Source: Paragonimus skrjabini miyazakii (lineage: Eukaryota > Platyhelminthes > Trematoda > Plagiorchiida > Troglotrematidae). From it: a DNA stretch of 64,000 bases. Every line of letters starts with the position of its first letter. The stretch's first letter is position 1. Positions 49,633 through 59,249 of this stretch are shown in pieces. The stretch spans positions 1-64,000 of the forward strand of contig JTDE01022073.1 in the NCBI GenBank assembly GCA_014338405.1, given 5' to 3'. A model generated the notes under the pieces. The model was not told where the DNA came from, ran no database searches, and saw only the letters and a list, made by a program, of their open reading frames with translations. Made by a program: the position numbers and the translations under genes.

Positions 49633-50281
49633 CTGCTGTTTGCATTTGCTGGTCTGGCAGACCAAGTGATCGATTAACATAGTTTGAATAAGTGCTAGTC
49701 ATAAATGGACACATCAACTTGACAGTGTGCATTTAATATAACTTCAGCGAAGTGTGCCTGGCTTCTACGAAATTCCGGTGACCTGGTTATACACAGTGGT
49801 TCTAAAAATGTGTTTGTCCTAGTTGGTTTGACGAGGTTGGCAGAAGGTAAATGTTCAAAGTTTGTCGAATGCTGAAGTTGTTGTTCCTCATCAAACCAGC
49901 CCCAAACATCTTGTGGACCAATCTGCGAAGATCAAGATGCAAATGGTGTTTTGCTCCTGTAAACTGACCACTACTGCTTGGCCCCCAGCAAAACACGCAT
50001 CTGATATGTTGTTTGTTGACAGTGGTGTTTCGTGCAAGAGGTATTTTACAAAGATCTTAAATAACAATTTCTGGATTGTGCAGGTCAAGCGACGTTCACA
50101 TCCTACATAACAGGTGATCAAAGGCGAATGGGGTAGTAGTTTTAATACACCGAGCGAAATACAGCAAAATAAGTAAAAAATATATTGTAATTCTCTGCTA
50201 GTAGAAAAAATGGACGAATGATTTGTTAGGAAGCAGCTCATTGCGGTTGAAACATATGATGGAACAATTTAGAGGGTAGTT

Positions 50282-50632
50282 TCAAAATGAGACCGACAAA
50301 CGACTGGCTTCAACTGTCTTCTCTTGTACCGTCACGTCATCAAAATACCTGGCCACTGCTTCAAGGATGGCATCTGTGTTAGGTTTAGATTGCCTACATT
50401 TGGTCACGTTTAATACGTTCGTCGTAACGTTCCCAACAGTTATGAAGTGCGGAATGTAATCTAACGAATGTGCCGCAGTTGGTGACTGCTGTCTAGAACT
50501 GATGTTTACGGAAAATACTTTTAATCCAGACGACTTCAAAAACCACGGTTTTATAGAAGGTATGGATAATATGTGTTTGATACAGTTGGGCATTCCGTGG
50601 GGACAACAATTATCATGAAGAAGCGGTAACAT
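50282..50632 (-). CDS. Open frame of 116 codons, unknown protein
   Basis: Begins at a true ATG (MLPLLHDNCCPHGMPNCIKH) and ends in TGA. The second half has good protein character (SLDYIPHFITVGNVTTNVLN, then DAILEAVARYFDDVTVQEKT). A donor-like CCAG|GTATTT occurs before the end. No family recognised and no acceptor needed if this is a first exon. It could be a lineage-specific short gene or a decayed exon. Confidence 0.25.
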   Translation of the reverse strand: MLPLLHDNCCPHGMPNCIKHILSIPSIKPWFLKSSGLKVFSVNISSRQQSPTAAHSLDYIPHFITVGNVTTNVLNVTKCRQSKPNTDAILEAVARYFDDVTVQEKTVEASRLSVSF

Positions 50633-52119
50633 GTACCACTTTCAAAATTCGACGCAGGTGATCACCTGAGAATGGCTCCCAACAATTAGGTGTACATTTA
50701 ACTTCGTCATTGTCGGAAGCGATACTCTCAAGACAGTCGCTGTGATCTCTCATGATGTGTTTGTTAACGAAGCAATCTGAACAAATGCAGATACTCCGCT
50801 TGTGTTACCAACAAAAAAATAACGTACGCTGGAACGCTATCTCAATGAAAAACTTCTTGATAGACCGAAACTTAGTTCATGGATTAAAAAAACCAATAAG
50901 ATTTGCAGTGAAGGCCTTTCTGTTGTTGTCAATCTTTTTTGCACAATAGTTAAGAACACATATAGTATGTATAGAGAAAATGTGAGTTTTTCAATCAATC
51001 TAGCCACGAAATCACGTGTTGTGGCCATAATCCACTTCAATCTACCGTCCGATTTAACGCCAAATAACCATCACGCGATTACTCGTATGTTTTGTTTGTC
51101 ACTGAATATAAGGTTGCTAGCCTTCCGATTTTTGATCAAATAGCCATTCCGAGTTGTGGTAAATTTCAAAGGTCTTTCTTCGCCTCCTGCACATTTTTCA
51201 TATTTGATTGTGTGATTGATCAACAGCATTAATCAGCTAGTTTTCACCTTATGGTGCGATACTGTAGTTAATAAGTGTGTTCTGTAAACTAAGTTGTGTC
51301 AACACGGAAAACGAATTCGTAATTGTGGTACGTTCATCCTGTTGACGTAGGAATACTGGACTAACTGTCAACTGTAGTGGAACCAATATATGAATCGATT
51401 AAGTTGCCAAACAAACTACAGTAACTGTGTACGACAAATTCCACCACACTAAGTCTGCTTTGTGTTGGAATAACGTTCCTCTCGAATAACAGATAAATTC
51501 CAACGAATTCAGTTCCTCCGGCGTACTAAAATCGACTGTTGCCACAGTTAACTCTCAGTAACAACGACCACATACAAGCAGAAACCGAGGCGCGTGGGAA
51601 CGAAATGAGTATTCATTCAAACTATAGACAAGTGGTTTATACGTACAATGAACATAACAGGTATGAAGAATAGTGTATAACAAGAAAACAAAACGGTAAC
51701 AGACTCTACACAACCCTCCAACATACAGTTAATCGATCATCTGTTTAGTGAGAATATCAATTAACCGATGAGTTTCGTGTTGTGTCAGTAGAGTAGAGTA
51801 AAATGACGGCTTTATGAACTGAATTATATTCACCGTTGATGAGAAAGGTTTGTAAATGGCGGGGATCAAGAATCGGTGATAAAATTTTGCTTATACAAAC
51901 CTCATGTTTGACATTTATTTATATTTGTTCTTCAAGGGAAGCACACTGGTTTTGATGTCAGCATATATCGAGAGTACGTGATATTCGAAAGCGATCCTAT
52001 AGAGAAATACGGCAAAAAGAAAAGGACGAATTTCAGATGGAGTCTTTATAATCAATGCATGGTCTGTAGGTTTTCAGTCAGCCTGGCTATCAACGTAAAA
52101 CTGAGGAACGATTGATGAC
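50633..52119. other. No gene supported
   Basis: Nothing recognised. The interval is bordered by the left 9-base duplication of SINE copy D. Confidence 0.55.
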
Positions 52120-52128
52120 TATCAGTTT

Positions 52129-52404
52129 CAAGTTGAACATCACCCACAATTGATCGCAGCTGTCGCATTCCCAGAGACTTTCCAGTCGGCCCCTTTCGAA
52201 CTGCAGAATCAGTAGACTCGAGTTTCGCTCTCATTAGAACTCGTCAGTAGTGCGTATCCTCGCCGCTGCCGGGACTTGGACCACGCATACGCTATTCATG
52301 AGGCAACTGTGGTTACCACTGCGCCATCGACCTCACGTTAGGCACGACGGATTTATCACATGTGAACGCTCAACCACTTTCGCTTGTGAGTAATGACCAG
52401 TAAT
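52129..52404 (-). mobile_element. Hammerhead SINE copy D
   Basis: Minus orientation, nearly full length (276 bp). It is flanked by the 9-base repeat TATCAGTTT (52120-52128 and 52405-52413), a likely target-site duplication. The tail is of the TCGCATTCCC subfamily. The tRNA-like part is slightly diverged in the B box (plus strand GGACTTGGACC). After the cleavage site it shares the diagnostic TACTGATTCTGC variant with copy C. Confidence 0.87.
52208..52253 (-). ncRNA. Hammerhead ribozyme, copy D
   Basis: Core CTGACGA, stem II GTTCT-AATG-AGAGC, GAAA, CTCGAG and GTC are intact. Stem I has the consensus 5' strand GCACTA but a changed 3' strand TACTGA, leaving two mismatches. Confidence 0.72.
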
Positions 52405-52413
52405 TATCAGTTT

Positions 52414-54458
52414 GTGACCAACATCTGGTATGACGTCAACGAATAGTTGAAGTGAGAACATTTTGGCAAACAAGAGGGTGGGTTGGTGTCAGCGTAGATT
52501 GACATAAATTTTGTATTTGAAACGTGAGTAAAAATGACGCTTTTCAAGTTCTTTTTCTACATTCTTAATTTGTTTACATGTGCTAAGCAAGATATAGCAT
52601 GCTGTCCTAAAGCTATGCTGTCGTACTGAAGTGTTTCTAGAGTGCTAGAACTCTTGTTTATCAGGTCAAGCAAATAATAAAAAACATCTTGTGGCAAAAT
52701 TCTGCATGCGAATTGAGAAATATTATGTAAACATGATCAACAGAATCAGCCGTCTGTCACGTGCGCATCCACAATCTGGAGCAAACGTTCTATCTGATTT
52801 ATCGGTTGCTGCTCACTTCGATTTGCTCTACTAAGTAATTGTTTCCAGCGGTACTGGTTAATCTTAATGAGGTGTTATCGGTTTTATGTTTATGTGATTC
52901 AGCTATGTTTGGGTTTATGATGATATTACAGAACTCTTAAAGAGTTTGGGTTGACAGTATTTTGTCAGTAAGCAGAAGATTGGCACGTAATTGATTTTTA
53001 CATCTGGGTTCGAACCATTACCCACATTTTGTGAGCTACCTGATAAGAACATTTTCACATAAAACTGAGCTAAATTGCGATTGTTCTGAGTGTGGTGAGA
53101 GTCACCCACTCCTGGTGAGAATGTGCATATAAATGTGTATGTTTATCAAACCAGGGAAAAAGGAGCTCAACAGTTAAACTTTTGGCAGGGGTGTTAAGCT
53201 AATAGTTTGGAGTATAACGTTAAACAATGCACCTAATAAATTACAAGAAATAAAAAGTTACTACGACGCGTTCGTTAGGTCGTTGACTTATACTGTTATT
53301 GAAAAGATATCAAGTGAAATACTTACATAAATTACACGAGTTTACTTTTTCTTCAATATGTAGAATGTGATTAAATTTATTAATCAATATACTATTGAAA
53401 CTTCATCTCTTGAACAAACCCTTATGCACCTTGGTTGGTAGTGATATGTTCAACAAAATCGTACCATGAAAGTTCGACATTAACCTGACTGAATTGCAAA
53501 AGTCTACAGAAAAACTACCAATTTAAAAATATCATATTGGTTTTTTGCATGACTGATCTGCAGTGATCACGGAACAGTTGCAATTTTAATCCTTCTGCTA
53601 GCTGTTTGCCATAATGTTTTGAAGCTTCTTATCCGGGAGGTTACTTAACAGGTTTAAAACTTGCTTAAAACACGAAAAACCTCACGTGAGTTGGAGTGGC
53701 TTAGTTTTCTGAGATTGAATGGGATTGCATAAAGACTGCACGCATACTGCTATTGCAATATGTTTGTAGTCACAAATTTGTTTATACCTAATCGCTTAAT
53801 GATTAGCTAACAGATCATGAACTTATTTTGTGCACACGACTCCGGGTGACGAAGATGTTGATGCTAACTGAAAACAAACCACATCTAGTTCAGGTTGTTT
53901 AGCAAGAGCAGTATCTGGCTCACTTATGAATAATATAATTTCGAGGTTAAGGAAAATTCGTAATCCTATATATAATTACGAATTCCTGCCAATCTTTGGA
54001 TGTTCTGTACATCCAATTTGCAATTCAAAATAATTCATGAAGATTACTTCCGCAAATTGTCCCTCTTTCCTATAAGTATAAAAGCTGTATGCGAACTGCA
54101 CTAAGAGATATGAAAACTCATACCGGTCAGGAAATGTCATAGCTGGTGGGGTTGATAACAGTTTACTTGATTCTGCAGCATGTGTGAGCCACTCGACATT
54201 AACGAGCGGGCTTTTCACTGTAGGCGAGTGTGACATCCCCACGCATCTTTTATCTAGAGCGGCAGATTTCGCATTATGACCATGGTATTTAATTGTCTAC
54301 ACAACTTTATGGTTTTAGTTTATAGGTTATTTCTACCTAATGCCACTGCAACGCCGAATGAAGTCACCAAAATAACCATTCGCGTCAAAAATGCCTGATG
54401 GTAGGTCGTATTCGCCGCTATCGAACTGTTCACACTTTGGACATCACGTCCTTCAGGG
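52414..54458. other. No gene supported
   Basis: A perfect palindromic B-box-like GGTTCGAACC near 53010 has no A-box partner. Frames at 52915-53109 and 53976-54242 (minus) lack splice sites. Confidence 0.5.
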
Positions 54459-54716
54459 TTAGTTGACCAGCAGAGGTGGCGAGTTTCGCTGAGCTGGGCT
54501 TGTACAAGTAAGCACGTATCTCAATAAATGGCGATGACTACTGATCACTGGTTTCAGATTCGTGGACTGAGTCTCAACAAACTTGTAGGTGCGTTCGTCT
54601 ACTTCTCTCGGTCGATCTACAACCAGGCGTCGTGACAGCAGGTTTTCCTGCGCAGTTCTGATGGCATTTTTTGTGGTGCTTGAAACATTTATGATGGAAC
54701 TGATTAGTGATTGTCT
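54459..54716 (-). CDS. Candidate terminal exon with strong acceptor
   Basis: Minus strand. A long pyrimidine tract (TTTTTTCTATTTCTCTTG and on) ending TTCTTCGAG just upstream of 54716 is one of the best 3' splice sites on this strand. The frame is then open for about 85 codons to TAA at 54459: RQSLISSIINVSSTTKNAIR, then TAQENLLSRRLVVDRPREVD, then ERTYKFVETQSTNLKPVISS. Composition is coding-like: charged, amphipathic and without membrane segments. No AATAAA is obvious just downstream, so it might instead be internal with a cryptic donor. No family recognised. Confidence 0.38.
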   Translation of the reverse strand, partial: RQSLISSIINVSSTTKNAIRTAQENLLSRRLVVDRPREVDERTYKFVETQSTNLKPVISSHRHLLRYVLTCTSPAQRNSPPLLVN

Positions 54717-54795
54717 CTCGAAGAAAAACACAAGAGAAATAGAAAAAATCCAAACAACTTATCGTTTAGGTGCAGCGTCAGAAAGCGTCCTATAG

Positions 54796-55944
54796 GGAAC
54801 AGCGTACAGAATAATTCTCTGATATCCACTTGGATGATTTCATTTCTGGTGTTTAGATGCATTTATTCGTTGAAACAAGTGGTTTATTGAGCCAGCTCAA
54901 ATGATTTACGCTTATTATTTTTTCACTGTCGTGATTTTATTTCCATCTTCACATTTTAACCTCATTCGCTTTTAAATGTTTTTTGTTGAAGTACTGTTAT
55001 AAGTGAAGCATATGGAGAAATAATTACAGCCAATTTTTGCGGCAAATTAAAAGCACATTTTAACAAATAAAGAAAAGTCTGTTAGTATATGGTGAGTTAG
55101 GCTGAAATATCAGGTAAATTGTCCTATGTACTATTTGGTAACAATGTAAACTAGACGATGTACACATCGTTTTGTTCCCTAAATTAAAACAGGACTGTAA
55201 CCTGTGCTGTCAGTTGAGGTCTTCCCGAATGCGCGATCGCTGGCTGCATGGGCAATCCATTCAGGAATGCTTCGTATCGTTGCGTTGCATAATAAGAAAC
55301 ATATTTTCGATATTTATTTTGAACAATCCTTTCAACACTAATCATCTGTAACACTTTTTCAACTTTCGTTGGTCAAAGTAACCTTAATGCAACTAACCGA
55401 ATTCGTTACTATCGATAATCGGAACACATTCTTCTTTCAGGTACGTGTTGTTTTCATCGGGTTTTAAGGTCAAGGTTAAAATCTACTTAAGGGGAACGCC
55501 TGGCAATTAATTTTTCATTAATTTCATTTGTCAACGAGCTTGAAAGCAAGGTTATTACTTCAAGTAAACATGAAATACTGCCGTTTACTAAATGTTATGT
55601 GAAACAAACACAAAAATGGCCTGATTTATGGATGGGTTCAGGTTTGATAATCAACGAAAAATGAGTGGCTACGTTTTATCAACTTGCTTGCAACTTTGTT
55701 TATTCACTTTGAACAATTTTTTATCCGGCTGACTTTCGTCAGTAAGAAGATTATAAATTAGAGAGAAACAGCTGGTATGGATAAGGGTCTGAAATTGCAG
55801 TCAGTTAGGCACGTTACGGAGACGTGTCAGGATTCAAAAATCACGCAGTTCTTATGGACATCTGTATCGTTTTAGCAAACACAACCACTGGCATTTTGAG
55901 ATCTTGTCAGGTCTTGCACGGAGGTCAGTTCAAGTAGTTTTACT
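54796..55944. other. No gene supported
   Basis: AT-rich sequence, with nothing recognised before the SINE cluster. Confidence 0.55.
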
Positions 55945-56184
55945 GATGTGTAGTTTGATCACAGCCTTCGCATTCAGATAGACATCCCAGCTATCCTCTT
56001 CCTTAAAGAAGCACTAGACTCACGTTTCGCTCTCATTAGAGCTCGTCAGTAGTGTATATCCTTGCCACGGCCGCCAATAGAACTCGGGCCACGCTTTTTA
56101 TGAGGCAACCGTATTTATCATGGCGCCAATGACCTCACATTAGGCACAACCGAATTACTATATGTGAACACTACCGATTTCCAT
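55945..56184 (-). mobile_element. Hammerhead SINE copy E (first of tandem pair)
   Basis: Minus orientation. The tail is of the GCATTCAGATA subfamily shared with copies B and G, with the last bases degraded. The tRNA-like part carries the variant GCCACGGCCGC... in place of a normal B box, also as in G. It abuts copy F with no unrelated sequence between, head to tail; the two ribozyme cleavage sites are 252 bases apart. Confidence 0.82.
56011..56054 (-). ncRNA. Hammerhead ribozyme, copy E
   Basis: Core CTGACGA, stem II GCTCT-AATG-AGAGC, GAAA and GTC are intact. Stem I keeps five pairs (CACTA/TAGTG). Stem III differs from the family: C-GTGA-G in place of CTCGAG, that is, a GNRA-type tetraloop closed by one C-G pair plus the A-U pair. 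Confidence 0.75.
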
Positions 56185-56262
56185 ATAGATTGAACATCAC
56201 CCACAATTGATCGCAGCTGTCGCATTTCCATAGAATTTCCAGTCGGCCCCTTTCGAAAAGAA

Positions 56263-56307
56263 GCACTAGACTCGAGTTTCGCTCTCATTAGAGCTCGTCA
56301 GTAGTGC
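56263..56307 (-). ncRNA. Hammerhead ribozyme, copy F (fully intact)
   Basis: Every element matches the type I hammerhead: stem I GCACTA/TAGTGC with six perfect pairs, CTGACGA, stem II GCTCT-AATG-AGAGC with five perfect pairs, GAAA, minimal stem III CTCGAG, and cleavage after GTC (between plus-strand 56269 and 56268). Stem III is self-complementary with no room for a loop beyond C-TCGA-G. Known short-stem-III hammerheads of retrozymes and PLEs have this feature and act best as dimers. Confidence 0.9.
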
Positions 56308-56325
56308 ATATCATCGCCACTGCCG

Positions 56326-56380
56326 GGACTTGAACCACGGACATTCTGTTCATGAGGCAACCGTGTTTACCACTGCGCCA
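56326..56380 (-). promoter_or_regulatory. Internal pol III promoter, copy F
   Basis: Minus strand A box TGGCGCAGTGG (56370-56380) and B box GGTTCAAGTCC (56326-56336), both near-perfect and tRNA-spaced, about 20 bases upstream of the ribozyme. Confidence 0.8.
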
Positions 56381-56515
56381 TTGACCTCACGTTAGGCACG
56401 ACCAAATTATCATATGAGAACGCTCATCCACTTTCGCTTGTGAGTGATGGTCAGGTTGCCCGATTTCGTCTGGTTATCGATTGGGGTTAACAGACAGTAA
56501 GTGTGTCTCCTCTTG

Positions 56516-56823
56516 CGAAATTCGAGCAGCCTGATTATTGCTCACAAGCGAGAGTGGTCGAGCGTTCAGATTTAATAATGGGTTGAGCGATGACATATAG
56601 TAATTTGGTTGTGCTTAATGTGAGGTCGATGGCGCAGTGATAAACAAGGTCGCTTCGTGAAAGCGTGGCCGGAGTTCTACTAGCGGCCGTAGCAAGGTTA
56701 TGCACTACTGACGAGCTCTAATTAGAACGAAACTCGAGTCTAGTGTTGTTTTTCGAAAGAAGCTGGCTGGAATGTTTATCTGAATGCAAGGGTTGCGACC
56801 AAATGTAAGTGATATCCAACTTG
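56516..56823 (+). mobile_element. Hammerhead SINE copy G, inverted relative to E and F
   Basis: Plus orientation. The leader CGAAATTCGAGCAGCCTGAT mirrors the outer end of copy F. The A box is TGGCGCAGTGA (56630-56640), the B box is decayed, the ribozyme lies at 56702-56746, and the tail is of the GCATTCAGATA type (here TTTATCTGAATGCAAGG). With copy F it forms an inverted repeat separated by about 43 bases. TTTTT follows the ribozyme at about 56748. Confidence 0.87.
56702..56746 (+). ncRNA. Hammerhead ribozyme, copy G
   Basis: Core CTGACGA, GAAA, CTCGAG and GTC (cleavage after 56740) are intact. Stem I GCACTA/TAGTGT is fully paired with one G-U. Stem II GCTCT-AATT-AGAAC has a single C-A mismatch. 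Confidence 0.8.
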
Positions 56824-56880
56824 AAACTAAAATGTTCCGTCTAAGATCACTTAGGTCAACGGAAGCTGAAGTGTGGCATT

Positions 56881-57072
56881 TTGCTTGTGTTTGGTCACAA
56901 ACAGATGCTTAACTCAACAATTATCAATGACCCTGTAAGATGTCAGACTGATCGCTTCTGTATAGGGACAGTAGTGCTTTGGGAAGTGTTTTACCACTCT
57001 CACGAAGAAGTTAATAAATCTACTGTAATTTGCGGAGAACGTTTAACCGACGTTAAACACACCTCATGGTGA
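56881..57072 (+). CDS. Coding-like frame, unknown
   Basis: Sixty-three codons (TIINDPVRCQTDRFCIGTVV, then LWEVFYHSHEEVNKSTVICG) to TGA. Mixed, protein-like composition but no clear splice sites. The following frame at 57208-57405 is similar in quality. Confidence 0.15.
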   Translation: MLVFGHKQMLNSTIINDPVRCQTDRFCIGTVVLWEVFYHSHEEVNKSTVICGERLTDVKHTSW

Positions 57073-57207
57073 AGCGAAAACCAGTGACTAGATCTTGGAA
57101 AATACGAAGAATTAGCTGGTAACTCGGTTACTTTAGCGAAGCCGTTGGCCATCTCATGCGGTCAGGTGAATTATGGAGTAGGGTAATTCCCATATATTTA
57201 CTGTCAA

Positions 57208-57405
57208 GTGGGCTTGGCAATATATCTGCAATCGGTAGAAACAGAGCTGTCGTCGGCCGTGAAATTACCATCACATGAACTTAAAGTGAGTCAAAGTTTT
57301 TCACTTTCGCCCTTAGAATTATCACAGTTTGAGGAATCCGAAATAAATCTGTTGACATTTAATGGACATTTGTCACCCAAATTTGAAAAAAATATATCAC
57401 TGTGA
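57208..57405 (+). CDS. Coding-like frame, unknown
   Basis: Sixty-five codons rich in serine, leucine and glutamate (VETELSSAVKLPSHELKVSQ, then SLSPLELSQFEESEINLLTF) to TGA. It has one internal donor-like site (AAA|GTGAGT at about 57287). No family recognised. Confidence 0.18.
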   Translation: MGLAIYLQSVETELSSAVKLPSHELKVSQSFSLSPLELSQFEESEINLLTFNGHLSPKFEKNISL

Positions 57406-58173
57406 TGGAAAACCTTGATTGCTACAATGGTGGTAGATGATGGAAACATTTGCATTCGAGTGAGCTACTGCTCCTTTGAGACGATTACAGACACAATTAT
57501 GGTTGCAAACTCCTATCGTGTAGAATCAAGTTTTACCAAACTGTTGACCAGTCTATACCGCGTTCGTTAATGTTCATGTAAAATGTTAATCGGATTATTT
57601 GTATTTTTTGTTCCACCGATGAACGTGAATAATTGGTTCACATTCATCGCTGAATTGCTGAAATAGACAGTCTACGTCTCCCAGTACTCCACACTTCTAT
57701 CGCAAATCTTCATCTCATATGTAAAAACATCTTTTCAGCTCAATACACATAACCAATGAAGTACGCAATCAGTGGACAGCTTACCGTACATGTGCAGTCA
57801 ATTACGTGATCTATCCAACAAAATCGTCATCACGAATTCCTTGGGATGCACCACTGGTTGTTTTTTAAGTACGCATGCTGCTGGTTCAACCTCAAGGTGA
57901 GCTTTATGATTTCTTCCATACATGTTTGACCGAACTGAGCTTCACTGTGTACGCTCAGTTTTCAATTCGTTGAGCATTACACTCTGCTGTTCATATCCGC
58001 GGCCTGAGTTTTTTTATGTTGGGCAGATTTTCTAGGCCTGTCATTGTGCTAACCCTCGGATAACAAGTTGTAGATGCAAATACTCACGAGTGCCAAGATA
58101 TCGATTTTGTCTTTATTGAGTGCGTGAACTTTGTGTTCTATTTCAGCAGGTGCACCCTTGCGGTTTTTAATTC
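57406..58173. other. No gene supported
   Basis: Nothing recognised. A good acceptor-like TTCTATTTCAG ends near 58146, just before the PLE relic; whether it is used is unknown. Confidence 0.5.
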
Positions 58174-58751
58174 ATGTTCGCCAAAGCTAAATCAGGTTTT
58201 ATGATATTATCATCAATAACTGTACACACATCTGTTTTTAGCGACCAGGCACAAATGTGTTTAATAAAAATTGATTATGTTGTGAAGGCGTTTAGGACGA
58301 TTGAATATAAAACTGTAAATTTCACCAACACATTGAATGCTCTTCATAACTTGTCAAGTCTATTGTTTTAATTTTCCCCCATTACTACTGAAAGCCTCGA
58401 AGTGAGGCGTTATAAGACGTGGTCATGCAGTAGTACAAACATTTTGACAAATTCTCCCTAAATAAAATCACAGATGTGTGAAAATATTAAATAGTCGGAG
58501 TTACTTTCCGTTCGTGATCTCCATATTTTCGAATAATGAGTTAACGAGGGATGACTTGATAAAAATACCAATAACATATCACCTTCATCGCTGAGTTAAA
58601 GCTATACACATTTGAATATTAGACCACGGATTAATTTCTATTTGTTTTTTTTTAAATTTCATATCTTATGTATTGCGCAAATATAGCAGAGTTGACATTT
58701 TGAAGCCTTTTCGATAAAAATTGTCCGTCTACTTTTAATGGTACCATTAAA

Positions 58752-59091
58752 TTGACGCGGCGTATTAAAAATATTCATACTGCCACAGACGCGATGTGTT
58801 CTATTGATGTCAGCGCTTTAGTTAAAAAAATACCACTAAATGAAGCGATAGATTGCATATTTGATTACGTTGTACGCAATTTCATTCAGTTTCCAACCTC
58901 TATTGACCAATTAGAACGCTTACTTCCACTTTTATTTTATGGGTTGTCTTTCATCGTAAAAACGATGTAGCCATGGTGAACCCACTCGGTTCTGTGTTAG
59001 CTGATGTGTTAATGGTTAAATTTGAACGGGAACTATAATTAGTCGTGAACGAACTGATGCCCCATGTGAACGGTATGTAGACGGCATGTTT
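58752..59091 (+). pseudogene. PLE reverse-transcriptase core, broken
   Basis: RT motifs are recognisable across a frame change near 58964. The catalytic YVDD box reads YVDG, so one of the metal-binding aspartates is lost, and stops follow. The function in intact relatives is reverse transcription of the element's RNA. Confidence 0.65.
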
Positions 59092-59249
59092 TGAATGGAC
59101 AAGGCAAGGAGCAAACAGAAGTCCCCCGTCAACGATCGAGTCCAAAAAGGCAAACAGTGTGCCCTCCGGGACATCTTGAATAGACGCCGTACAGGTGGAT
59201 CTGTCAAACGTTCACTGTACCGCAAACCAACATAGACGAAATAAAATAC

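Larger units (their letters stand above)
49447..49640 (+). mobile_element. Hammerhead SINE copy C
   Basis: Plus orientation: leader CACTCATAAGCGAAAGTGG, A box TGACGCAGTGG (49513-49523), B box GGTTCAAGTCC (49557-49567), ribozyme core 49592-49624, ending shortly after the ribozyme at TACTGATTCTGC. The usual 3' tail is absent. It shares with copy D the variant TACTGATTCTGC after the cleavage site, so the two form a sub-lineage. Confidence 0.85.
56187..56472 (-). mobile_element. Hammerhead SINE copy F, best preserved
   Basis: Minus orientation, about 286 bp. All parts are present: leader (to about 56472, shared with copy G in inverted form), A box TGGCGCAGTGG (56370-56380), B box GGTTCAAGTCC (56326-56336), ribozyme (56263-56307) and a tail of the TCGCATTTCCATAG type ending GTTCAATCT. 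Immediately after the ribozyme, in sense direction, comes CTTCTTTTCG, whose TTTT could end a pol III transcript. Confidence 0.9.

Noticed and set aside
53000..53025. Perfect B-box-like GGTTCGAACC
   Set aside because: It is a palindrome with no A box at tRNA spacing on either strand and no cloverleaf.
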